Assembly: GCF_030410135.1 (NCBI RefSeq)
Contig: NZ_JAUGQQ010000001.1
Span: 667,084 to 731,083 of the forward strand
Reading direction: 5' to 3'
DNA from: Aequorivita aurantiaca
Lineage (GTDB): Bacteria > Bacteroidota > Bacteroidia > Flavobacteriales > Flavobacteriaceae
Length of the DNA: 64,000 nucleotides
A model generated the notes under the pieces. The model was not told the origin of the DNA, ran no database searches, and saw only the letters and a list, made by a program, of their open reading frames with translations. Positions 27,066 through 37,000 of this stretch are shown one piece after another (position 1 is the stretch's first letter; each line of letters opens with the position of its first letter). The position numbers and the translations under genes were made by a program.

Positions 27066-27989
27066 ATGGATAACCGCAAAAAACATACGGAACTTATAAA
27101 AGCTGAAGCCAAGCGTCTCGGGTTCATTTCTTGTGGAATCAGTAAAGCTGCCTTCCTTGAGGAAGAAGCTCCGCGTTTGGAAAACTGGCTAAAAAACCAA
27201 ATGAACGGCGAAATGGCTTATATGGAAAACCATTTCGACAAAAGGCTCGATCCCACACTTCTGGTTCCCGGTTCCAAAAGCGTGATTTCTCTATTGCTCA
27301 ATTATTTTCCATCGGAAATTCAAACCTCGGAAGCCTATAAAATATCGAAATACGCCTACGGTACCGATTATCATTTTGTAATAAAAGATAAACTCAAGCA
27401 ATTAAGGGAATTTATTTCCGAAGAAATTGGCCAAGTAGACGGCCGAGCATTTGTTGATTCGGCTCCGGTTTTGGACAAAGCCTGGGCGGCCAAAAGCGGA
27501 TTGGGTTGGATCGGGAAGCACAGTAACCTGCTCACGAAACAATTAGGTTCCTTTTATTTTATTGCTGAACTCATCGTGGATTTGGATTTGGAATACGATC
27601 CTCCCACAACCGACCATTGCGGCAGCTGCACGGCGTGCATAGATGCCTGTCCCACCCAAGCAATTGTGGCTGATAAAGTGGTGGATGGTAGCAAATGCAT
27701 TTCCTATTATACAATTGAATTGAAAAATGAAATCCCCATTTCCGAAAGAGGAAAATTTGACGAATGGATTTTCGGATGTGATGTTTGCCAGGACGTCTGT
27801 CCCTGGAACCGTTTTAGTAAACCACACAGCGAACCGCTTTTTAACCCCCACCCCGAACTACTTTCAATGTCAAAAAAGGATTGGGAGGAAATTACTGAAG
27901 ACATTTTTCAGAAAATCTTTAAAAAAACTGCCGTTAAAAGGACGAAATTTTCCGGATTGACCCGGAATATAAACTTCGTGAAAGATTAA
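27066..27989 (+). CDS. queG: Epoxyqueuosine reductase QueG
   Basis: The start at 27066 ([15 protein letters not shown]) gives 307 residues, close to the shorter bacterial QueG length. The upstream TTG at 27012 only adds unrelated residues. Two ferredoxin motifs are present: [11 protein letters not shown] (185-195) and CDVCQDVC (238-245), each followed by a proline, which bind the two [4Fe-4S] clusters. The N-terminal part shows the cobalamin-binding region typical of the family ([21 protein letters not shown]). QueG reduces epoxyqueuosine to queuosine in tRNA. The HEAT-repeat tail of E. coli QueG is absent. It is 55 bases after ruvB and probably co-transcribed. Confidence 0.95.
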   Translation: MDNRKKHTELIKAEAKRLGFISCGISKAAFLEEEAPRLENWLKNQMNGEMAYMENHFDKRLDPTLLVPGSKSVISLLLNYFPSEIQTSEAYKISKYAYGTDYHFVIKDKLKQLREFISEEIGQVDGRAFVDSAPVLDKAWAAKSGLGWIGKHSNLLTKQLGSFYFIAELIVDLDLEYDPPTTDHCGSCTACIDACPTQAIVADKVVDGSKCISYYTIELKNEIPISERGKFDEWIFGCDVCQDVCPWNRFSKPHSEPLFNPHPELLSMSKKDWEEITEDIFQKIFKKTAVKRTKFSGLTRNINFVKD

Positions 27990-28019
27990 CCAAAAGTTTA
28001 TTCTTTAAATAGAACCCGT

Positions 28020-28027
28020 TACCTTTG
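28020..28027 (+). promoter_or_regulatory. Putative -7 element of the malic enzyme gene
   Basis: TACCTTTG matches TAnnTTTG, 62 bases upstream of the start at 28090. The leader can form a weak hairpin, TTTCTTC (about 28031) with GAAGAAT (about 28049). A clear -33 element is not seen. Confidence 0.4.
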
Positions 28028-28089
28028 TTGGTTTCTTCGTTCAATTTTTGAAGAATAGGCGCGAAAATCGCAATCATAATTAGATAAAC

Positions 28090-30384
28090 ATGAGCAAACA
28101 GAGCAAACGCAGAGAAGCCCTTTTATATCACGCAAAACCTAAACCTGGAAAAATACAGGTGGTTCCCACAAAAAACTATTCCACCCAGCGCGATCTTTCA
28201 TTAGCCTATTCGCCGGGTGTGGCAGAGCCCTGCCTTGAAATTGAGAAAGAGAAGAAAAACGTATATAAATATACCAACAAAGGCAATCTGGTGGCAGTAA
28301 TTTCAAACGGAACCGCTGTTTTGGGATTGGGAAATATTGGACCCGAGGCTTCAAAACCAGTGATGGAAGGAAAAGCATTGCTCTTTAAAATTTTTGCGGA
28401 TATTGATGTTTTCGATATTGAAATAAACACCGAAAATATTGATGAATTCGTCGCAACCGTAAAGAATATAGCACCAACTTTTGGAGGAATAAACCTTGAG
28501 GACATAAAGGCTCCCGAAGCTTTTGAAATTGAAAGAAGGCTAAAGGCTGAACTGGACATACCCGTTATGCACGACGATCAGCACGGAACGGCAATAATTT
28601 CAGCGGCAGCTTTGCTGAATGCCCTGGAATTAACGGGAAAAAATATTGAAGATGTAAAAATTGTTATCAGTGGCGCGGGCGCCGCAGCGGTTTCCTGCAC
28701 TCGATTGTATAAGGCTTTTGGCGCAAAGGCAGATAATATTGTAATGTTGGACAGTAAAGGGGTGATTCGGCAGGACCGAGAAAATCTTTCCGATGAAAAG
28801 GCTGAATTTGCTTCCCACCGAAAAATAGACACTTTGGAGCAAGCAATGATAGATGCCGATGTGTTCGTCGGTCTTTCTGTAAAGGATATAGTTTCGCCCA
28901 ATATGTTGCTCAGCATGGCTGCAGACCCAATTGTTTTTGCAATGGCGAATCCCGATCCCGAAATAGAATATGACCTCGCCATTAAAACCAGAAAGGATAT
29001 AATTATGGCAACTGGCCGCAGTGACCATCCAAATCAGGTAAACAATGTGCTAGGATTTCCTTTTATTTTCCGTGGCGCTTTGGATGTGCGTGCTACAAAA
29101 ATTAATGAAGCCATGAAAATGGCGGCGGTGAAGGCATTGGCAGATCTTGCCAAGGAACCTGTGCCAGAGCAGGTAAACATTGCATATGGCGAAACCAAAC
29201 TTGCATTTGGAAGAGATTACATAATCCCAAAGCCTTTTGATCCGAGACTTATAGCCGCCGTGCCCCCTGCTGTGGCCAAAGCTGCTATGGAAAGTGGCGC
29301 GGCCACAGCGGAAATTGTAGATTGGGAAAAATATCAAGACGAACTGTACGAACGAATGGGTAGCGACAATAAAATCGTACGGTTACTATTAAATCGGGCA
29401 AAATTAAATCCGAAACGAATAGTTTTTGCAGAAGCCGATCAATTGGATGTTTTGAAGGCCGCACAAATTGTTTTTGAAGAAGGTATTGGAATTCCCGTAC
29501 TGCTGGGCAGAAAGGACATCATTCTTGAATATATGCAACAGTTGGATTTTGATGCGGAATTAGAGATAATCGATCCAAAAAGTGATGAACATTCCGATAA
29601 GTTACAGCACTACGCCCAAAAACTATGGGAAAAGCGAAGAAGAAGTGGCATCTCACTTTACACCGCCGAAAAACTAGTTCGCGAACGAAATTATTTTGCC
29701 GGAATGATGCTTGATTTAGGTGACGTAGACTGCATGATTTCGGGCTATTCCCGTTCATATCCTTCAGTGGTAGTGCCTGTGTTTGAAACTGTGGGTAGGT
29801 TTGAGGGGGTGTCAAAAGTTGCTACCACCAATTTGATGTTAACTAAACGTGGCCCCCTATTTTTTTCCGATACTTCCATAAATATTGATCCATCCGCAAA
29901 GGAGCTGGCAAAAATTGCCCAAATGACTAATTATACCATGAAAATGTTTGGGCTGCAACCTGTGATTGCAATGATTTCTTATGCAAATTTCGGTTCTTCC
30001 AAAGACGTCCATGCCACCAAGGTTCGCGAGGCAGTTTCACTCCTGCACAAAAGCAATCCAGATATGATTGTAGATGGAGAACTGCAGGCAGATTTCGCCC
30101 TGAACCCAGAATTGCTTCAAAAGAAATTTCCCTTTTCCAAATTGGCAGGCAAAAAGGTAAACGCCCTCATCTTTCCAAACCTGGATTCAGCCAACAGCAA
30201 TTACAAATTGTTGAAAGAGCTCAATAATGTTGAATCTATCGGTCCCATTATGTTGGGAATGCGCAAACCAGTGCATATTTTACAGCTGGGAGCCAGTGTT
30301 GAGGAAATGGTAAACATGAGTGCTGTTGCGGTTGTGGATGCCCAGCAAAAGGAGAAGCGGGAACGGGATTTAAAGCGCAATTAG
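28090..30384 (+). CDS. maeB: NADP-dependent malic enzyme with C-terminal phosphotransacetylase-like domain
   Basis: The protein has 764 residues. The N-terminal half is malic enzyme: the family motif 'YSPGVAEPC' and the metal and substrate segment 'VMHDDQHGTAII', then a Rossmann-type VVISGAGAAAVSC for NAD(P), and 'FAMANPDPEI' and 'ATGRSDHPNQVNN'. The C-terminal half (about 420-764) is a phosphate acetyl/butyryl transferase domain (RIVFAEADQLDVLKAA to VDGELQADFAL), known to be regulatory and non-catalytic in MaeB. The enzyme converts malate to pyruvate and CO2, providing NADPH. It stands between queG and ruvA with its own promoter. Confidence 0.95.
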   Translation: MSKQSKRREALLYHAKPKPGKIQVVPTKNYSTQRDLSLAYSPGVAEPCLEIEKEKKNVYKYTNKGNLVAVISNGTAVLGLGNIGPEASKPVMEGKALLFKIFADIDVFDIEINTENIDEFVATVKNIAPTFGGINLEDIKAPEAFEIERRLKAELDIPVMHDDQHGTAIISAAALLNALELTGKNIEDVKIVISGAGAAAVSCTRLYKAFGAKADNIVMLDSKGVIRQDRENLSDEKAEFASHRKIDTLEQAMIDADVFVGLSVKDIVSPNMLLSMAADPIVFAMANPDPEIEYDLAIKTRKDIIMATGRSDHPNQVNNVLGFPFIFRGALDVRATKINEAMKMAAVKALADLAKEPVPEQVNIAYGETKLAFGRDYIIPKPFDPRLIAAVPPAVAKAAMESGAATAEIVDWEKYQDELYERMGSDNKIVRLLLNRAKLNPKRIVFAEADQLDVLKAAQIVFEEGIGIPVLLGRKDIILEYMQQLDFDAELEIIDPKSDEHSDKLQHYAQKLWEKRRRSGISLYTAEKLVRERNYFAGMMLDLGDVDCMISGYSRSYPSVVVPVFETVGRFEGVSKVATTNLMLTKRGPLFFSDTSINIDPSAKELAKIAQMTNYTMKMFGLQPVIAMISYANFGSSKDVHATKVREAVSLLHKSNPDMIVDGELQADFALNPELLQKKFPFSKLAGKKVNALIFPNLDSANSNYKLLKELNNVESIGPIMLGMRKPVHILQLGASVEEMVNMSAVAVVDAQQKEKRERDLKRN

Positions 30385-30446
30385 TAAGGTTATTTTCACA
30401 TCAACATTTTACCAAAAACCCCAATGGCTGTTGCAAATATTTATAC

Positions 30447-30454
30447 TATATTTG
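30447..30454 (+). promoter_or_regulatory. Putative -7 element of ruvA-sprA
   Basis: TATATTTG matches TAnnTTTG, 23 bases upstream of ruvA, giving a leader of about 18 bases. A TTG at 30431-30433 is too close (13 bases) to be a standard -33 element. Confidence 0.5.
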
Positions 30455-30477
30455 AGCCTTTTAGTTTTCGTTAACAT

Positions 30478-31059
30478 ATGATAACCCATATTCAGGGCAG
30501 ACTAGTTGAAAAAAATCCAACCGACGTAGTGATAGATTGCAATGGAGTAGGATACTTTATCAACATTTCTTTGCACACATTTTCTGAAATTCCACCAAAT
30601 GAAAATGTTAAACTGTACACACATTTGCTTGTTCGGGAAGATGCCCATACGCTGTACGGTTTTTCCAGTGTTGCGGAACGTGAAATATTTAAGTTGCTGA
30701 TCAGTGTCTCCGGAGTGGGAGCCAGTATCGCCAGAACAATGTTGTCGTCATTAGCACCGGAACAGGTTTTGGATGCCATTTCAACAAATGATATTGCAAC
30801 AATACAATCTATAAAAGGAATAGGAGCCAAGACCGCCCAACGGGTAGTATTGGATTTAAAAGATAAGATTTTAAAAGTGTATGGCTTAACGTCTATTTCT
30901 GCCGGAGCAAGCAATACGAACAAGAATGAAGCGTTATCTGCTTTGGATACTTTGGGCTTTGTTCGCAAACAGGCTGAAAAAGTGGTAGATGCGATTGTTA
31001 AGGAGGCGCCACAGGCTTCGGTAGAAATGATCATTAAACAAGCTTTAAAAAATTTGTAA
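30478..31059 (+). CDS. ruvA: Holliday junction branch migration protein RuvA
   Basis: The protein has 193 residues. The N-terminal OB-fold (MITHIQGRLVEKNPTDVVIDCNG) is followed by two helix-hairpin-helix motifs (LLISVSGVGASIARTML and SIKGIGAKTAQRVVLDL) and the C-terminal RuvB-contacting three-helix domain. RuvA tetramers bind four-way junctions and load RuvB. The gene ends 3 bases before the sprA start, so the two are likely translated from one message, coupling a DNA-repair gene with a secretion gene, a gene order common in Bacteroidota. Confidence 0.97.
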   Translation: MITHIQGRLVEKNPTDVVIDCNGVGYFINISLHTFSEIPPNENVKLYTHLLVREDAHTLYGFSSVAEREIFKLLISVSGVGASIARTMLSSLAPEQVLDAISTNDIATIQSIKGIGAKTAQRVVLDLKDKILKVYGLTSISAGASNTNKNEALSALDTLGFVRKQAEKVVDAIVKEAPQASVEMIIKQALKNL

Positions 31060-31062
31060 AAT

Positions 31063-34000
31063 TTGAAGGCAAAAAATTACGTTTACAAGAATAGCTTCTT
31101 TAAGCTTATAGTAATAATAAGTTTCATAATGGCTGGCCAAGCATCGCTGGCACAGGATTCAACAGCAGTGGGGAACGAAATGGGAAGGATGGATCTTCCA
31201 ACTCCCGCCAGCATCCAGGATTTATATACCTATGATCCCATTACGGACCGCTATATTTACACCCAAACCTTGGGAGGTTTCAATATTACCTATCCTATTA
31301 TTCTTACTCCCCAGGAATACCAGCGCCTCATACAAGAGGAACAGATGAAGGATTACTTCAAACAGAAAATTGATGCAGCCGACGGCCGCAAGGAAGGATC
31401 TGAGGAACAACAGAAAAATTTATTGCCAACCTTTTATGTGAATTCAAATTTCTTTGAATCCATTTTTGGGGGAAATACAATTGAAGTAATTCCTCAAGGT
31501 TCCGTGGAAATGGATCTCGGTCTGCTTTACACAAAACAGGATAATCCCGCATATTCCCCACGAAACCGAAGCAATTTTTCCTTCGATTTTGACCAGCGAA
31601 TTAGCTTAAGCCTTTTGGCGAAAGTGGGAACAAGACTTCAGGTTACCGCAAATTATGACACTGAAAGCACCTTCGATTTTCAAAACCAAATAAAACTGGA
31701 ATACACACCAACGGAGGACGATATAATTCAAAAAATAGAAGTCGGAAATGTGAGCATGCCGCTGAACAGTTCGCTCATTCAGGGTGCGCAAAGTCTTTTC
31801 GGGGTGAAAACCCAACTTCAGTTTGGCAAAACCACCATTACAGGAGTATTCTCCGAACAAAAGTCCGAAACACGAACCGTGACTGCGGAAGGTGGAGCCA
31901 CTATTACGGACTTTGAACTTTTCGCGTTGGATTATGACGACAACCGTCACTTCTTTTTATCACATTATTTTCGGGATAATTATGATCGCGCATTAAAGCA
32001 ATATCCTTTCATTAACAGTAATGTTCAAGTTACCCGAATGGAAGTTTGGATCACCAACCGGACCAGCCGTACGGATAATGTTCGAAACATTGTGGCATTG
32101 CAGGATATTGGGGAATCGGATCCAACCAATATCGGATTGACAACTCCTCCTGGGGGCTTTATTCGGGCAACCCGAAATGCCTACCCAGACAATACTAACA
32201 ACCTATTTAATCCATTTGGAATAAATGGCGGAGCGCCTTCACTGTTAAACCCTGCAATCCGAGATATTGCGAGTGTTCGTCAGGGTTTCACAGGAGTACA
32301 GGTTAGTGAAGGTATTGATTATGTTACCCTGGAAAATGCACGTAGGTTGGATCCGGGAGAATATTCCCTAAACTCACAGCTGGGATATATTTCCTTAAAC
32401 CAACGATTGACAAATGATGAAGTTTTGGCCGTTTCATTTCAATTTACTGTAAATGGAAAAGTATATCAAGTGGGTGAATTCTCAAATGATGGGGTTGAAG
32501 CAAACGGAGGCACAAACAACAATAACGGCGGGGGCAACAACCCACCCGGTGGTGAAGTTGGCCTAGCGCAGAACCTTGTAGTAAAGCTATTGAAAAGCAG
32601 TATCACCAACGTTCAAGAACCGGTATGGGATTTAATGATGAAGAATATTTATCCTATTGGCGCCTACCAACTTGAAAAGGAAGATTTTAGATTGAATATT
32701 TTATATACAGACCCATCACCCCTCAATTATATTGAGCAGGTGCAGGGTGGTCCAGAACTCCCGGATGATGTCAAGGATCAAATTCTGCTGAAGGTATTTA
32801 ATCTTGACAGATTAAATTTTACGAATGACCCCGTTCAGGATGGTGATGGATTTTTCGATTTTCTTCCAGGTATCACGGTTGATGCACAAAACGGAAGAAT
32901 CATTTTCACCACGGTGGAACCTTTTGGGGAACACCTTTTTGAGAAATTGGACGTGCCCGCTGTTTCGGCAAACTATGACCTTCCCGCTACTTACAACGCA
33001 AATCAGTCCAAATATGTTTTCCGCACCTTATATACCAGCACCAAAACCCAAGCAGAACAGCAAGAAAGTGAGAAAAATAAATTTCAATTAAAAGGAAGCT
33101 ATAAATCCACAGGAGCTGATGGAATTCCAATTGGCGCTTTCAATATTCCACAAGGTTCGGTTACCGTTACCGCAGGCGGAAGAACGTTGGTTGAAGGTGT
33201 TGATTACACCGTTAACTATCAACTTGGAAGAGTCCAGATTTTAGATCCTGCGTTGTTGAACAGCAATATACCTATTTCGGTAAGTACCGAAAACAATTCG
33301 CTTTTTGGCCAACAAAGCAAGCGATTTACAGGTTTGAACGTAGAACATAAATTTAGTGATAAACTATTGGTGGGGGCAACCTATCTAAATTTAAATGAAC
33401 GTCCGTTGACCCAAAAGTCTTCTTATGGCGTTGAACCTATCAATAACAGTATTTATGGAATGAATGTGAATTATGCCACAGAAGTTCCATTCCTTACTAG
33501 AATGGTAAACCACCTTCCAAACATTGATACGGATGTGGAATCGAACATTTCCTTACGTGGTGAATTCGCCTATTTAAACCCCGGTGCGCCAAAAGTCTCA
33601 GAGTTTGATGGAAAAACCACCGTATATGTGGATGATTTTGAAGCTTCGCAAACAGGCAATGACATTAGTACTCCATCCAGTTGGTCTCTGTCCAGTGTGC
33701 CTATTGGTTTGGGTGGCGAGTTGGCAAATGACAATTTAGGGTATAACTATAACCGCGCAAAATTGGCATGGTACACAATTGACCCAATATTCTACAGTAC
33801 GCAAAGGCCTGAAGGAATTAATGATGAGGATTTATCATCTCCCTTCACGCGTCGTGTTTTTAGAGACGAAATATTTCCGGAGCAAGATATTATTCAAGGA
33901 CAAACACAAGCCCTTTTTACTCTGGACCTGGCATATTATCCATCCATTCGAGGCGAATACAACTATAACCCAGCGGCGGCCGGAGGCAATACACTTCCGA

Positions 34001-37000
34001 ATCCGGAAGATCGTTTCGGCGGAATAATGCGCCCATTGACAACAACCGATTTTGAAAAGTCCAATGTAGAATACATTCAGTTTTGGGTTATGGATCCCTT
34101 TATATATGAGGAGAATAACGGAAATCCAGGCGGGTCCCTAAATTTCAACCTTGGAAGCATTTCTGAAGATGTATTGAAGGACGGAAGAAAGCAATATGAA
34201 AATGGACTTCCAAAGGACGGAAGCGATGACAATACCACAAGCACTGCATGGGGTAAAGTGCCCACCAACCAATCTTTGGTCTATACTTTTGATTCTGATG
34301 GGCAGGAGCGAATAAACCAGGATATCGGTTTGGACGGTCTGGATAATTCTGACGAAGGTGCGCAATTTCCAGCTTTTGCCGGTTTGCCCGATCCCGCAAA
34401 TGATGACTATCAATATTTTCTGCAAGCAGATGGAAGCATATTGGACCGGTACTTAAAATATAACGGAACTCAAGGCAACTCGCCTGTGGAAGTGTCAAAC
34501 ACCAATCGAGGCAGTACCGCCCAACCTGATGTTGAGGATATAAATCGTGACAATACCATGAACACGATTGACAGTTATTTTGAATACAACGTTCCCTTAT
34601 TCCCAGGAATGAATAGGGACAATAACAAGTACATCACGGATGTTAAAAGCCAGCAAGTAACAACACCCGATAATAATACCATTGATGTGCGATGGATACA
34701 GTTCAAAGTGCCGATTAGCAAACCGGACCAGGCCATTAATGGAATTTCTGACTTTAGATCTATCCGATTTATGCGAATGTTCATGTCGCAATTTTCACAG
34801 AACACGGTTTTGCGTTTCGGGACCATGGAATTGATTCGTGGCGACTACCGAAGATTTGAAAAAACGCTTGACAACGTAACCTTTGAAGACCCTGCAAATG
34901 ACGACACTCTCTTTGAAGTGGGGTCCGTCAGCATTGAAGAAAATGAAAATAGAGAGCCAATTCCATACGTGTTGCCTCCAGGGCTTCAGCGTGAGCAGTT
35001 AAACAACAATAACAATATTATTCGCGAGAATGAACAATCTCTTTCGCTGCGTGTCTGTGGCCTAGAGCAGAATGACGGCCGCGCCGTATATAAAAACTTC
35101 AATGTGGATATGCGCCAGTATAAAAACCTGGAAATGTTTATCCATGCCGAATCCATAATAGACAATACCAATTCAACTGAACTTCAGAATGGACAACTGG
35201 TTGCCTTTATGCGTTTGGGGAATGACCTTACCAATAACTACTATGAAGTTCAGATTCCGTTGAACCCGACAAATTTTGGTGCAAGAACTGCCGAAGAAAT
35301 TTGGCCCGTTGCCAACCGGATAAACTTGCCGTTGGAATTACTTCAACAAATAAAAACAAAGGTACTTGGCGATCAAAGTTATGATCAGACCGTTGTAAAC
35401 TTTTTCAATCAATCTGAACTTGGCGCAGGCCCCGCGAATGGAGAAAACGAAATGAGGATAGGGATTATAGGAAATCCAAGTTTCGGAAATGTAAGAACTA
35501 TTATGTTGGGGGTTCGTAACAGCACAAATAACGAATTGTGCGGTGAAGTTTGGTTCAACGAACTAAGAATGTCTGAACTGAAGAACGAAGGAGGCTGGGC
35601 AGCAGTTGTAAGTATGGATGCCAACATTGCCGATTTTGCGACTATTAGCGCCACGGGAAAAAGAAGCACTATTGGTTTTGGATCCTTAGAGCAAGGGCCG
35701 AACCAAAGAAGCCGTGAAGATCTTCAACAATATGGTTTAGTTACCAATTTAAATCTTGGTCAACTATTGCCGAAAAAATGGGGAGTGCAGGTGCCATTCA
35801 ACTATGGTCGATCAGAGGAATTAATCACGCCACAGTACGACCCAGAATTCCAGGATATTGAATTGGAAACAAGATTGGACAATGCCGAAGACGAAGAGGA
35901 TAAAGAGCGAATAAAGAACCAATCGGTGAATTACACTAAACGGGAAAGCGTAAACTTAATAGGCGTGCGAAAGGAAAGAACGGGCGATTCCAAAGCGCGC
36001 GTTTATGACATAGAAAATTTTACCGCGTCCTTCTCCTACAACCAAACGGACCACCACGATTTTGAGGTGGAAGATGCGCTGGAACAAAACGTTAGGGCGG
36101 GTGCAACCTATAATTATAATTTCACCGCAAAACCCATTGAACCTTTCAAAAAGAATGACTCCTTATTTACCGGTCAATATTGGCGATTCCTGAAGGATTT
36201 CAACTTTAATTATTTGCCTACAAATATTTCCGCGAGTTCCAATATTACCAGGCAGTATAACGAACAGAAATTTAGGGAGCTTGATTTGGAAGCTGGAAAT
36301 ATTGGTCTGCCCAGATTGTACCAACGCAATTATCTTTTTGACTGGCAATATACCATCAATCACAACCTCACCAAATCCTTGCGTTTAAACTTTACCTCTT
36401 CGAGCAATATGATCGTAAATAACTATTTGAGTGATGACGGTATAGTTAACAATGAAATTGGCGTTTGGGATGACTTCTTCAATGTGGGCGATCCAAACCA
36501 ACATTTCCAATCGCTACAGTTAAATTATGATTTGCCATTCAGCAAATTCCCGTTCCTGAAATTTATAAGAGCGACCTATTCCTATACGGGCGATTATCAG
36601 TGGCAGCGCGGTAGCGAGCAATTCAACAATATTCCTATTGAGCTTAGTGACGGTACCGTAAACACTTATAATTTAGGAAACTCCATCCAGAATGGAAGTA
36701 CACACCAGATTAATTCTAATTTGGATATGAACGGTTTTTATCGATACATCGGCCTAACAAAAATCAGAAAGAGTAAGACTAGAGCTTCAGCAGAAGGAGG
36801 AGGCAATGAGAGGGAAAATCGAGAAGCGAAATTGGAAGCAGAGGAAAAAGGATCACTCTCCAACGCAAAAACCGGATCGCCGAGCGTGCTTGGCAGAGGT
36901 GCCGGCGCTGAAGGCGGTTTAAATGCTGGTGACAAGGCCCTGAACACGGCCATCGGTTTTGCAACTATGTTGAAAAAAATACAATTGAACTATCAGGAAA

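Noticed and set aside
30492..31034. Minus-strand frame of 180 codons opposite ruvA
   Set aside because: A shadow of the well-supported ruvA gene; Ser/Ile-rich with no domain pattern.
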